DNA from: Gymnothorax reevesii
Lineage: Eukaryota; Chordata; Actinopteri; Anguilliformes; Muraenidae
NCBI GenBank assembly: GCA_029721435.1
Contig: CM056584.1
Location: 12,682,239 to 12,746,238 of the forward strand
Direction: 5' to 3'
DNA: 64,000 nucleotides
Each line of letters begins with the position of its first letter. Within the stretch, counting starts at the first letter, position 1. A program made the position numbers and the translations under genes. Shown here in pieces: positions 43,620 through 55,690 of the stretch. The notes under the pieces were generated by a model, which worked only from the letters and a program-made list of their open reading frames with translations, did not search any database and was not told where the DNA came from.

Positions 43620-44476
43620 TTAAACGCCAGTGCCACGGTGCTTGTGGTGTCAGTTATTCTCTTTTGTGATGCCCGTTGTTCTCTTTCCTTTCATTTGGGC
43701 CATGGAGTTGTACAGAGGGCCTTCAGTAAGCTTCATCGTTTACGGCTTGACTGCCAACAAGCTGTTTTTATTCAAGCTGGCCTGATTAACAATCAAAAAT
43801 TTGAGCGACCAAGACCAATACATGACCCGTAATGAGAAATGATAATGAAAAGGTGAATTCCTATTGCTGATATTTATATAATAGATATTGCATTGTAAAT
43901 CCAAAACTTTTGCTGACTTTGTAGCATTTATTTTCGCCGTCCTTAGGATTGTCACATAGCTGCGCAACTTGCCTTACAATGCCCTTTAGCCATGACAACA
44001 TTCAGCATATAAAATGGATTCTCGCAGCCTCACAAACTAGTTTACGCAAATCTTTGCTGCTTAACGAGCAACACAAGCGCTGAAATTATAGACACATTGA
44101 TTTTGTACGTCGTCATTTATGCACAGAAGAAGAGGCCTCATAATTTTGTGATGCAATGCATAACAATGCTATCAAAAGTAAATTAGACCGTTGTCAGTTT
44201 TTACCAATTAGACTGAGCAACTGAGGCTAAGTGGGAGATGTAAACTGCAAGGTGTTTAGATTTTTAAGCATTTAAAGGTGAGGTTCCCAAAGCTCAAATT
44301 CAAAATCAGAAGATTCCCCAACTAAAAATGTCTGCCCCCTGATATTGAAGCCAATTTGAAGACTCGCTTCTTTAAAAAAGTGTCGCACTGGATTATTATC
44401 AAATTTAAATACGCGCTTTAGACACTTAGAATTCTACTTTCCACTGTAATGTACTTTGCCGAAGTGCGGACTTTAA

Positions 44477-46497
44477 TATACCACTAAATGGTTCATGGAC
44501 AATTTTGACATATTTGAACTGTGGCATTGTGGCTTTATTATTCCATTAACACAAAAACGTCCTTGTCCTTGTTCTCAGAAAAAGCCTGCCTTGGCTTATG
44601 AAGAGGCATGGATCTCTGGCTCACCCTGCTGGTGATATGCTGTAATGCATCTCTTGTGGTCTTTGCGGAGAGATGATTACATTACAAATTTGAGGCCATT
44701 TTCTTGAAGTGACTGGGAGTGTGAATAGGATTCTCTCAGTCATATCCTAACCTTACCCATTATGAAGTAAATTTAATTTCTTCTTTTTTAAGTGGCCCAG
44801 TCCTCGGTACAGATGTGTTGGTGCCGCTTATACACAGACACACATGGTGCAAGTTCTGTCTGTTCTCCTGGGGAAATTGAGTGCAGTAATCGATCACACT
44901 TTTTTTGTCCCATGTTTTTTTTTTTTTTGTTTGTTTTCTAATGCCCTTTCTGTAGTTACTGAATCAATAAGTAAAATGCGACTCAAACAAACCCTAAAGA
45001 AGGACTCAAAGGACCCCTCTGCAGTTTTTAATTGTAATTCCAGATGGATGAATTGATTGAAATGGACCCATAAGCTGGTGAAACTCACTGCATTGACCAT
45101 GACTTTAAAGTCTGTAGACATGATTAGGTACAGTGACATTAAAATGACAGGTACATTAAAATATTGCCAGGATGCTGTTGCTAGTGCAGAAACAGTTTAT
45201 ACATGTTTTTACTGACACATGATTCCATTAATATTAATAAGCATAATGCATAATCTTGATTATATATTGAAATCCTATTGTGTCATAATGGCACAGATGG
45301 ACCTCTTTAATATTTGGAAAAAAATTTTTTTTATTGTTAGCTTATCGGCTTTTATACTTATTATTATTTATGATTAATCATGCTGGTGTTAGCTGTGTAG
45401 ATTCTGTGATTAGTGAGGCAAACTGTTCTCTGGAAAACGGACTAACTTCCAAATTGAATAAGCCTGTGCACTGCAACATACAGCTTGAATGAGCGATTAT
45501 GTTTCCCAAGGATTAAATATCGTTTGTACCCAGGTTGGGCAAGTGAGAACTTGTTTTCATTTAAACTTGATTCCGTTTTGTCTTGCAGTGTTTAAAGGGG
45601 TTGGCAAATAATCATGTTATCAATCCCATGTAGCAGTTGGATAGCTGGCCATGGTCAGAGAGTGTATTTATCAATTAATTAATTCATTCATTCATTCAAG
45701 AATTTGGCCTGGACCTTGGAGTTTAAACGCCTGTGTAGTCTTTCAGTGTGTTCAATGTTGTCCATAATGAGTTAGAAGCAGGTTTAATGACCTTGAATGC
45801 AGAATGCCAAAAAGCCAGTGTGTACTTCTGTTCATGAGGAATTAAGTTGCTCTTGACTTACTCTTCTCCTCATTGTAAAGCAGTGTCTTGGCGATCTTGC
45901 ACCAGTGCGCATTTGTCTGGGAATGTTGGCTGAACTATGTTTCTCAGCAATAAGATAAATGAACTTGCATTTCTCCTGTAAATAGCTTAAAGCATCTGCT
46001 CAATGAATGCTCAGTGATGCAATGCACTGGAAATGAGTATGAGGATTTGTCTGTGTTTAGGAGGAGGGTTATTTTTACTTGCTGCTGCTTCATGGCTCGC
46101 TCTTTCGCGCACTGTTTTTTGTTGTTGCATCACAGAGGGAACTTTGAGTCTTTGCTCTGTGATTAAAGTCTTTATGATTATAAAAACGATCTTCGCAAGA
46201 CTGGAGTTGAAAGGTGCCACCTTAAAAAAAGTTGTTTTATTATTGATAGCATCCACATCTGGCTGCTGTTCATATTGTAACAACTCTTATGCTGCTGTTA
46301 AGTTTCCTCCCTTCCGAGTCAATATTCAAGATCTCCTAGGTCGGAAAGTAAACTATTGTGCGGCAACATTAAAAAAAAAATAAAACAAACAAAAAAAACA
46401 AAACTCACGATTCGTTCTATAAGAACAAGCGGCAACCTCGATAGTACCTGAGTTCAGTACTGCCGTGATAGAAATGCACCTCCAACTCAAGCTGGCA
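44477..46497. other. Unassigned, AT-rich, repeat-poor sequence
   Basis: Short A/T runs (45319-45335, 46370-46400), a T-run at 44918-44928 and attaatt/attcattc repeats at 45671-45699. No gene seen. Confidence 0.5.
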
Positions 46498-46511
46498 GCA
46501 CTAGGTGGCAG
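46498..46511 (+). promoter_or_regulatory. CTCF-like motif
   Basis: GCACTAGGTGGCAG matches the CTCF core closely. Unlike the MITE copy, it lies in sequence without a recognised repeat. Confidence 0.45.
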
Positions 46512-46604
46512 TGTTGTTCCACAGTTACTTTCTTTACACTTGGAATTGGCGGCAAGTCAGGCTCAGGAAATGTGAAGCTTGGGCCCCGCCGAGCAATAGA
46601 TGAT

Positions 46605-46765
46605 GCCAGAACGGCGTTATTATCTAATCATTGCCCCGTCATTAGAACGCATCTCTCCTTGAAGATCAAAGCCACCACACTGTACTTCAATGGAAGCCGA
46701 CCGTGATAGCCTGAGTGTGAACTTCAATAAAATTGATTGCATAGCCTCTGACGGCCAATCAAATA
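46605..46765. promoter_or_regulatory. Candidate conserved non-coding element
   Basis: Non-repetitive sequence with clustered factor-like motifs: tatctaatcattgccccgtc then attagaacg, and caataaaattgattgcatag then cggccaatcaaataactg. It includes CCAAT and TGATTG-type sites. Inference from sequence texture only. Confidence 0.35.
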
Positions 46766-47384
46766 ACTGCGCGTCTCCATATGAAAGCGAAGGCGAATAG
46801 CTATGTTTTCTCTGAGGAAATCTTTTTTTTTTTTTTATGAAACCCTCTGATCCAGAAATTGGCTCTAGATTGCATGAAATTGTAGCTCCCGAGAACAACA
46901 CAATATCAAAATTTCAAAAGACAAGTGGTGTTCCAAATTTTAGAGAGGGAATATATGTATGCGAATGAAGTGTACGCTTAACGTGTATTAGAATATGACA
47001 GGCAGCTGCAGGTTGTGAGGTGATATGAATAGTTAGTGCTGTACGAATTGCATTAGCTATAGGCCCAACGTTGAGTCAACACTGAGAAATGCATGCGGCA
47101 TATGCACAAATTCCAAGGTAGTTCACTTTATAAAATACCTCAAATAAAGGTTTAATTTACCCTCATGGGCGTTAAATTTTCAATATGAATGCGTATGTTC
47201 TGGCCCCATTCCAAAAGTACCATAAAATGAAGGTTTGAAAAGAACACAGCTCCACAATGAAGTTTACCTGAGCTAAAAAAAAAAAAAAATTGGGGGGGAT
47301 TTTCAATGAGAATGAGAGCTGATTTGATATACATTTAACTCTCGATATGTGACACTGCATGAGCAGACTTTGATTGTCGGGACC

Positions 47385-47620
47385 TGATAATTAATTGATT
47401 TGTAATTTGCTTCATTCCTGCTGGTACGCAATGACGTTGTATTAACGGTAAAAACATTTGCCTGCGAGTTAAAGGAAATGGTATTTGGTGCAGAAATGCA
47501 AAGCTTCACTGTGCTACTTAATGCTTCAAGACAGCTGTCGTCGTCTTATTTGGAATTAATTGAGCTAGTTGAGTGTCTTAATTTCAGCTTGTCTTTAAAG
47601 GTTTAATTTTCATGAAGAAG
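47385..47620. promoter_or_regulatory. Candidate conserved non-coding element
   Basis: gataattaattgatttgtaa, atttgcttcattcctgctgg, gaattaattgagctagttga and aaaggtttaattttcatgaa lie within about 230 bp of complex, repeat-free sequence. Conservation is not testable here. Confidence 0.35.
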
Positions 47621-49078
47621 ACCTTGGAACATCAGTGTTTGCTTTGGATCCATTGGTTCTCTTTTAATGTTTTTTTTTACAAAGAATACCTTCAATATAT
47701 GACCTTATACTTGTAAAAACTCATTTAAATGAGGCAGTCGTCTTCACTGCCAAGGAGAAATGTTTCACTGTGTTCTATCCCAGCAATGTGTCAGAAACCG
47801 CAATGCAGACACTGTTGGGGGGGGGTGTATGGATTTCTGCTCTGTACAAAGTTCACTGCTGTACAGCAGAGCCGAAATGGGGCCCCTGTACAGTTTCCTG
47901 GGCGCTGGTGGAGAGGTGGTGTCCCTGCCTGGCGACACTTTACAGCGAAACCAGAAAAGTGAGTTTCGATTGGACGACGGGCGAATGGTTCCGGATGATT
48001 TGAAAAATGCTTGGGTGCTACTCCGGGGGTTTCTGGCGATTTCTCCCCCCGCCCTCACCCCAAAGCTACCTCTCCATACCCCTGACCCCCCTCCTAACCC
48101 CCTTCTCCCCTGCCCATGGAGAAAACGGGCTTATTGTTCTTTCCCAGCTGGAACGTAAAAGCCGTCCTACCGGTCCTGCGTCAGTCTTGTGTTTCGGCCT
48201 CAGATGTCAGCTGTCTTTGTTGCTGCAGAATGTGATTTTTTAAATTTTCTTACATTTTATATTTCCAGCACATTTCAGTTATAGTGCTCTCCTTTAAAAC
48301 CGTCTCTTCAATGAGTTTCTTTCGATGAAATGTGTGTGTAAACCCTGGATGTCGACTGAGGCAGGTCTGGTTAAGCACCTTGCTCAAGAGTGCAATGACA
48401 AAGCTGAGAGTCCAAATTAATCCTGCAAAGTCTGTCACAAGTCTTTCCGCAACTAATGTGCTAGGATACGCTGCCAGGCAACTGCACAGTTTTGTGTTCT
48501 ACAGTGACGGCCCTTGTCATCAAACTTGGGTCTATAATCAGTGCATTAGTTACACTTTCTGTAAATGTGCATTTCGTTACACTGGGTGGGGAAATATCAA
48601 AGCGAAGTTAATGGCAATTGTTGAAATGTGGTTAAATATCAAAGATTGCTATAAATGACTGAAATTGATGGCTATGGTTGTAGTGCAGTAAATTGAATGA
48701 AATTCAGTGTTGCTGTGTGTTGCAGGCTTGCAGCTTTGAAGAAGGAAAACTGAAGATGCAGCTTTTACTCATGTCTGAAAGCCAGTGATTGGTTACTGAG
48801 CCAGACCGTGTTTGCACCAATATTTCAGCCTGGTGTCTGTAGGATGTTCTGCTCAGTTTTATAATTATTTCATGACCATACTTTTTATGTGGTTTTCGTC
48901 TCAGTCTCTAATGTCAGATTTGCCGTCATTTTATTCACACTGATTTCTTTTAAAATAGAATATTTATCTGTTTCCAAAACTTGGTCTTGCGTAAAAATGG
49001 GCACTATTGATCTCGCATCAGAATGCATTTAAAATGATCTGAGTGTTTTATTTATTTATTTATTTACAACAAACATGT

Positions 49079-49362
49079 TACACTGTAAAGCCTGACAAAT
49101 GTGGGGAAATCGGATGTTTTTTTTTTGGAAACAGATTACCTCAAAAATAATAATTAAAAAAAACAGAGTATGCCAACTGAATGAATTGTTTTCAGAGCAC
49201 TTAAAACATGTAAAAAAATAAAAATAATCATAACTTCACCTTATTTCTTGAAGTTTCTTCCACACAATACAATGAAGTTGGCCTACACAATTTTTTTGAG
49301 GAAATTGGTTTCCACAAAACTTCACCAGTTCACCAGACTATCAGGGTTTACACTACAGTGTA
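49079..49362. mobile_element. Decayed palindromic MITE with TACACTGTA ends
   Basis: The left end tacactgtaaagcctga and, on the minus strand, the right end tacactgtagtgtaaaccctga match apart from a 4-bp insertion. Inner arms share ttttttggaaacagattacc / ttttgtggaaaccaatttcc and ctcaaaaa. The outer motif resembles the element at 25396-25602, though the interiors differ. Confidence 0.55.
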
Positions 49363-49599
49363 CGGTCACCACTAATAGGGTTGCTTTCAAACGGACTTTG
49401 CCGCCATTGTTGACGAACAATGACTAAAAACCTACTGAAGAGAGGGTCAAGTACAGAATGACGATTTACTGGCGTCGCCCTCGACATTGCACAACCTCAC
49501 GAAGTGCATATGGACAGGATAAAATATGTTGAGGTATGGAGACTTGTACAGTAACGAGCAGACAGACGGCCTGATTGACAAAGGGACAGACGTCTTTGA

Positions 49600-50000
49600 T
49601 TCCTTATCTTGGTTTAGCGAGATCTGTGTCGTTGAGTAAACACCTGCGGTTGCGCCAGGTCTTTCGGGATTTCATCGTCTCGCACCGGCTATTTGTTTTA
49701 TCGCTTATGACTCTGACCGGCAGTCTGGCGGTGCTGATCAGAGAGCTCGCGGCCCACGTGGGTGAGACGGTCCGTCGCGGTCCGTTACAAGGCGCGGTCT
49801 GTGCGGTCCGACCTCCCTTTATCTTCACCTGTCTCCCGAGTTCGTTTTATCTCACACTGTATATCGCTGCTGGCGACCAGGAACCTGTGCGCGACCCCGC
49901 AAATCCAGCCAAACTAGCCTCGCGCTACGTAAGCGGCTTTCGAAATCGAGCGCCGAGCGGCACCTCACCGTCCGCGGTGGTCCGTACCGTAAATCAAACA
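49600..50000. promoter_or_regulatory. CpG island
   Basis: More than 40 CpG dinucleotides by eye in 400 bp, with GC content well above the flanks: the densest CpG in the window. It includes repeated cggtccg motifs at 49769-49820 and near 49980. A 160-codon plus-strand frame (49575-50057) runs through it but resembles nothing known and is probably a by-product of low stop frequency in GC-rich DNA. A promoter role is inferred. Confidence 0.55.
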
Positions 50001-52942
50001 CACCATAGAGCTCTTTATTCTCACCGTTTGCTATCGCTGTTGCTTTTTTTTTTGTGAAACGTGCCGTTAGGCATTGCTTGTGAGAAAATGCAGCAGGCCC
50101 GCTTTTGCCTCTGGTCCCAACTTCTTTGTTTATTCTATAAAGACTCTTGCCATGTTCTTTCATTTGGGTTTAAGGTTTATGTATTATGTATGTGCCACAG
50201 CTTAACGTTTGCGGTAAAATGTGCTATACTGCAAAAAAAGGGAGAAAAAAAAAATCAATTCCAGTTCATGCATTCCATAACCTGCTATAATAGACACGCT
50301 GTTTGACAGCTAACCAGTTAGAAGGCTTGATGAATTCTGTATTTACAGTCAGCTGCATAAATCACTCATCGAGTTTTGATAAACGCTTCTGGCACGAATC
50401 TCTGGGCCTGGTGGAACACGTCCTGCCGTCAGTCTGGAACAATATCTTTGCTTTTTGCCTACATACGTGTATTATGAAAAAAACATATACAGTTACCGCT
50501 GTGTAATGTCGGGGACAAAATGTACATATTTTTTTTCCTCTTTGTAACTTCTCCAAAGTTTGCGAACTGTTAGCTAATTAGAGCATGGACTTACAGCGCT
50601 GATTCTGAGCTGATATTAGAACATATTTTTACACATTTTGTTTGCAGCTAGTAAAAATGAGAGAACATCTTGTTCATAGCATTTCGGGGGACAGTGTTCA
50701 AGACACAAGGTTATGCAGGTCATTCTGTGTATTACTGTGCACTTAATTGTTATAATTGTTATGCACAGTTATAAGACCACTTTCAGTCCCTAGTTTTCAT
50801 TCTTGGCTTTTGTTTGCCTTTGATGTTTGTCAACAAGAGGACCAGGGTCGTGACGATGGAGGTCGAGGTAGTCATTATGAGTCAGTTGTCTTTTGCGAAG
50901 ATGGCTGCAGGTGTTGCGAATCTTCAGAAGTACCAATGAAAAGGTTCCTTAATCTGCGAGCCCCGTCAACCAACTGTTACGATAATAGCAATAGCTTTAC
51001 ACCTCCATCACCGTGGGGCTTTGGGCCCGCGGTTGGATTGCTCTGCGGTTGCCAGCTCGTCCGCGTTTGGAATGGAAGGGACCTGTTTGTGACTGTGCGC
51101 TGCAGCCTGTTTGCCTGGAAACCCCCGCGACGGCAGCAGCAGCTGTGTTTGGCCCTGTCGACTGTCGCCGGGGCCCAGATCCAGTTTCCCCGAACTGATA
51201 ATCGTCACCGTAATGACTCTTGTGGCATGCCCGGCTCTCTCTCATGTTTCTGGCGCTGGGCGCAGGAGGGAGCGAAGTCCAACCTCCTCTGGCTTTATGG
51301 TCTTATCCTGGGTTTAACTCTTGCGCAGCACACTGTCATTTACTCTCTTGTTGTTGATGACTGTCCCGGCCTGACTCTCAACTCTGATAGTGACGTTTAA
51401 ACTTTGTTTGTTGAGGGCAGTGGTTACCATATCTGCTCCTTGAAATCAGCTATCGCGTTGGGTTTTCATGGCAACCCTAAAAGCATTCGTCATTCAACAG
51501 CCAGAGATCTTGTTGAGTTGTGTATCGGGTTGAGACGAAAACCCCCAGGATGATCGTACTGCGTGAGTTGGCCAACTGTAGCCTTGGAACTATGAATGTT
51601 TTCTGTCGATATTTATGTGGCCCAGTCTTCAAAAAAGTAAAAAAGTGCTCTGATCTAGGATCAGTTTGGTTTTTTCTACTCATTGTAGATGTGGTGCGGT
51701 GGTGGGCAGGGGAAACTGGTCCGAGAACAGTGCTTCAGGTTTTGAAAGGCTTTATGAATATGGGCTCTGGTGTGTGCATTTTGGGTGAATTTGAGTGGTA
51801 AACAAGCTGTGTTCGTGGAACACTGATGCCTCTGGTGGCAGGTTATAGTATTGCAGGTTAAAGTTTTTTTTCCGCTGCAGACAAACAGACTGACAGACAG
51901 TCGGACAGCTGGAAAACTATACGCCCCCGAGTCTTCGATTCCGGGAGCATAAAAACAAATTTTTGGTTAGTTCATGCTGTTGCATCTGATAATGTGGGGC
52001 AAAAATACACAGCTGTACACAGTTTCAGAATTTCAATGAAAAAAAGATGTCGTAAAACTCTGGAGGGTTTGCATGCGCAATTAACACCTGTTGCAGGTGA
52101 AGAAAGGAAAATAATAAAAAAATGAGTCAAACTATTTTCGCATTTTAAATACAAGAAATTTGAATCCATTTTGAAGACTTGGCTAGTCCGAAACATCAAC
52201 CATGTTATTTGAAATGCGTGCTTGGTGTACACCTGAAGATGGTTTATTCGCCAAAAAAATGTCACTGCGAAACTTCACAGGATACCTTAGACATGGCCTC
52301 AGAAGCTGGTGTTTGTTTTGTGCTCTAATTACCTTGATTGACATTTTCATAAGTTTCTTCGCCCTCAAACTTCCCTACATTGAATGCACATAATTACTGT
52401 TTTCTCGCCGAAAAAATGACAAATGTGATGTGATACTTCTGCTTTAAAGAGCTTAATAAGCTTTGTTTACACCCTGGGTGCAGTTTATTATTCTCTTTGG
52501 TCCCGTGCTTTGGGATATTTAATGAAAAGTTGAGATAACGTTTTTCCAAGAATGTTTAGCTTATGTTTAATGGCATTAAGGTAAGTCACATGACCCGGCT
52601 GGTTCAGTCGTTACGCATGGAAATGTTCCGAATAGGTGCTGTCTGCTGAGGCGAGCAGTATTCCAGATGTTTCGTGGTCTCGTCGTGGTGTTTCTGTTTG
52701 AGGTTGGGTTGAATTATACGTCCCACGCCACAGAGTTTCTCAGGAGAAACAAGCGATGGAAACCAACTGAGTAACACGTCAAGTCGTATTGCACTGCGGA
52801 GGTCTGTCTGATTTTGCCCATGAGCGTCAGAGCTGTGAAACAATGGCTAACTGCAAGAGTAAACATGTGCCCATGGACACATATACACACCAACACAGGC
52901 CAGGAAGCTTATGCACATGGGGCACGCGCAACACCGTCTCTC
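50001..52942. other. Unassigned sequence
   Basis: The longest plus-strand frame of the area (50756-51400, 214 codons) has no recognised domain and is overlapped by frames on the other strand. A short tgatctaggatcagt motif near 51650-51664 resembles part of a dispersed fish repeat. No gene supported. Confidence 0.5.
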
Positions 52943-52961
52943 TCTCACACACACACACGCT

Positions 52962-53000
<39 letters not shown>
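52943..53000 (+). repeat. (CA)n tract, left flank of CA-associated element
   Basis: Interrupted CA units, then about 17 uninterrupted, ending exactly where the element begins. Confidence 0.95.
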
Positions 53001-53004
<4 letters not shown>

Positions 53005-53223
53005 GGACTTATATCTTTGTGAGGACATTAAATTGTATCCCTTACCCAAACCCTTACTCTAACCTTAACCTATTCCTAATTCTAACCTTATCCTTAACTC
53101 TAACTAGGTCACAATTTGCCTTTGTGGTCATGAGGACCAGTGAAAATGTCCTCACTTCTCAATATTGTCCCAACTCTGGAGATAAAAACATGTTTTGGTT
53201 CTCAGTTTGTTGCATGCACTAGA

Positions 53224-53224
<1 letters not shown>
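53001..53224 (+). mobile_element. CA-flanked fish element, intact copy
   Basis: It reads ccttggacttatatctttgt, then gaggacatt, a stretch of degenerate telomere-like units (ttacccaaacccttactcta and onward to 53105), then gtcacaatttgcctttgtgg, catgaggaccagtgaaaatg, tcctcacttctcaatattgt and a tail up to tgcatgcactagaa. CA tracts abut both ends. The order matches the split copy at 18771-20160. No coding capacity or terminal inverted repeat is seen. Confidence 0.85.
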
Positions 53225-53254
<30 letters not shown>

Positions 53255-53610
53255 TTTTCTCTCGCTTTCTCTGTCTGACACACACGCGCACACACACACA
53301 GAAACGCATAAACACGTACCTGCTCTCACACACGCACACGCACACGCACACGCGCACACACACACACGCACACACACACACTCACACTCTCACACACACA
53401 CACACACACACCCACGCACACGCACACACACGCACACACACACACACACACTCACACACGCACACTCACACTCACACACGCACACACGCACACACACGCA
53501 CACTCACACAGACACACTCACTCACACACACACACGCACACTCACACACACACACGCACACTCACACATGCGCACACACACACACACACTCTCACACACA
53601 CACACGCACA

Positions 53611-53648
<38 letters not shown>
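53225..53648 (+). repeat. Long compound CA-rich satellite
   Basis: About 420 bp of CA with regular cgca and ctca interruptions, ending in about 17 pure CA units. It forms the right flank of the CA-associated element. The His-Thr-rich frame across it is an artefact. Confidence 0.97.
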
Positions 53649-53656
<8 letters not shown>

Positions 53657-53786
53657 CTGGTGGTCTGAAGAGAACAGACTAATCCTATTAAAAGTCCCCC
53701 AGTGAGGCACAGCTCAGGCTGCAGGCCAGGAGTCTGCCTCTCATAAAGATGCCCTGGCTACTGATAACACCCTGTTAACAAGAGCA

Positions 53787-54000
53787 GTGTGTGTGAGTGC
53801 GCGCATGTGTGAGTGTGTGTTTGTGTGCATGCTCCGTTGTATTCTGTGTATGCACGCCTGCATGTCTGTTTGTCTGTGCATTTACGCGTGTATGTGTGTT
53901 CGTTTGTATGAATTTATAAACGTGTGTATTTGGTTGAACCTGCATGCGCTCCATGGCTGTATGTGTGCGTTTGAGTGTGTGTACGTATTCATGCAGGCGT
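53787..54000 (+). repeat. Degenerate TG-rich tract
   Basis: Loose TG repeats with tgcatg and gcgtg steps, of opposite sense to the CA satellite about 140 bp upstream. Confidence 0.7.
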
Positions 54001-55254
54001 GAGAGGAACAAACATTGCATTGCCATCGCGGCGCTGCTTGGCTTTCGCTCACATTTTAACACGGGTTTCGAAATCTAGCAGAAAGTATAGAGGGCCGGGA
54101 GTGCCTGTTTGTGTCCCACGACAAGTAACTGAGGTCCCAGTGAGCCTGGGCGGTTTTGATGGTACAAGCCTCGCGTACAGCTCAGGAACTGCGTCCCTCT
54201 AAAGCGCTTTTTCCCTCTTCCCGCTGGCAGGCTCCTTAACTCCTGCGGTATCGGAGCCCGCCAGCCTCGCCGAGGCCTGCTTTATTCCTGGAGCGAAGCC
54301 AGGCAGAGCTGCACTGAACGCAGGGCTGCGGGTTACGGGTCTTCTTTTCTGTAAATGTATAAAACGGCGATGAACTTTCGATGCAAGTGAACTGGGATCG
54401 CATGTCCGCTGTTGTATCGATGTTCACTGTGGCCCCTGTGGAGGCTTTTTGCCCGTCTCCAGGTTGAATTTTTCCTGGTGTGAAATGAATGGACCCGTCT
54501 CCTGTGCGGCCTTACTCTCGGGTTGGGATCGGTGTTCGGCAGTTTGACGCTGATAGTCGAGAATCTGCCGGCGACGCCGCTGTCCTGCCTGCCTGTCTGC
54601 CTGTACTTGTGGGTCTGCATGGTTTTACAATGACACACGGCACTCTATACCCAAGTAAACCGCCCAGCTTGGCTCTCTCCAAGTCCCCTAAAGGCTCTCT
54701 ACTGTAGCCAAGTTGGACAAGCTTGGAAGAACAGGCTAATAAATCACACATGTTACTGATTGAGATACACAGGGAATTAACTCTTAATCTTTTCCCCTTT
54801 TTTCTTTCTCCTGCTCACTACTCCTCTCTCTCTCCGGCTCTCTCCATAAGCTCGGCCAAACCAAACTAAAAGCCGATAGCCATTTCTCTGTGGACATTCA
54901 GAAAGGCAGTGAACCATAGATGTGAGTGAACAGAAATAGCCTGTCTGCTGTGACCTATGCAGTGACCACTTTACTGGCCTCTAGTGGAGGATAGTTGCAA
55001 CTGCAGGAGCAGTCTCGCGAGATGTTTCCTCCAGTCAAAGGCGCAAGGAAAAAAGACTGTCTGAAGGAGTTAGAAGATCAACAGGGAGCTCAGGCATTTG
55101 TTTCCTGCCCCAGGCATCGCACAGACAAAGTTGCTGGGCTCCAGTCACTCAGCCGCTCTCTTGTGATTGACATGACCTCTGAGGGCGTAAGGTCACAGCT
55201 GTGAGGAACGTGTGCCTCATACTCTGTACTTCCGCATGAGGCAAGATCACCTAT
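54001..55254. other. Unassigned sequence
   Basis: No gene or recognised repeat. A CT-rich stretch lies near 54812-54845. Confidence 0.5.
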
Positions 55255-55690
55255 GGAGAAGAGAGAAGGGCTTTTGTTGGTAAAGATACTCCTCATAAAG
55301 ATTACCCATGTAGCATGGATCTCTGGTTTTTTTTTTTTTATAAAGATACTCTTTGTCAAGATCCCCCATTGAGAATAGATCACTGCTTTTGTTCAGAAAG
55401 ATACTCTTCACAAAGATCACCCAAAGAAAATGGAGCACTTTGTTTTTGCAGAAAGATACTGTTCATAATGATCATCTATAGGGAATCAAGCACTGTTTTT
55501 GCTCATAAGGATACTCTTCATTAAGATCACCCGTATAGAATGAAGAATAGCTTTTGTTCATAAAGATACTCTTCATGAAGATCACCCTTATAGAATGGAG
55601 CATTGCTTTTATTTAAGATAACTGTTTATACACATCACCCTTAGAAAAATTGAGGATGATGTTTGTTCATGAAGGTACAAATATCCCCAG
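55255..55690 (+). repeat. Minisatellite, 54-59 bp unit, about eight copies
   Basis: Unit approximates gcttttgttcataaagatac, then tcttcataaagatcacccat and atagaatggagcact. Copies of the aaagatactc segment begin near 55282, 55341, 55398, 55453, 55507 and 55560, with decayed copies after. Open frames through it are accidental. Confidence 0.92.

Larger units (their letters stand above)
43049..44476. mobile_element. Element with 165-170 bp inverted arms and TTAA ends
   Basis: The left arm (43049-43218) and right arm (44312-44476) are reverse complements over their full length. Shared blocks include gaaagtagaat, aagtgtctaaa, atcagggggcagacattttt and ttggggaatc. Each outer edge begins with TTAA, so a piggyBac-type duplication is possible. 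The 1.1-kb interior has no transposase and contains a second MITE (43331-43619) plus sequence that looks like ordinary host DNA. It is either one large non-autonomous element or two opposed copies of a shorter element flanking host DNA. Confidence 0.8.
46512..49078. other. Unassigned, repeat-poor sequence
   Basis: Contains two candidate conserved elements (separate entries). Overlapping frames at 47729-48243 on both strands share no known family. A-run near 47277-47288. No gene supported. Confidence 0.5.

Noticed and set aside
49575..50057. 160-codon frame across the CpG island as a first exon
   Set aside because: No family resemblance; GC-rich DNA has few stops. Kept only as a CpG island.
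50756..51400. 214-codon plus-strand frame as a gene
   Set aside because: No domain or family resemblance, overlapped by frames on the other strand, and frames of this length are expected by chance in 64 kb.
51643..51673. Complete MITE around tgatctaggatcagt
   Set aside because: Only a short motif resembling a dispersed repeat is present and no partner terminus was found.
53140..53652. 170-codon His-Thr-rich frame
   Set aside because: It is the translation of a CA satellite, not a protein.
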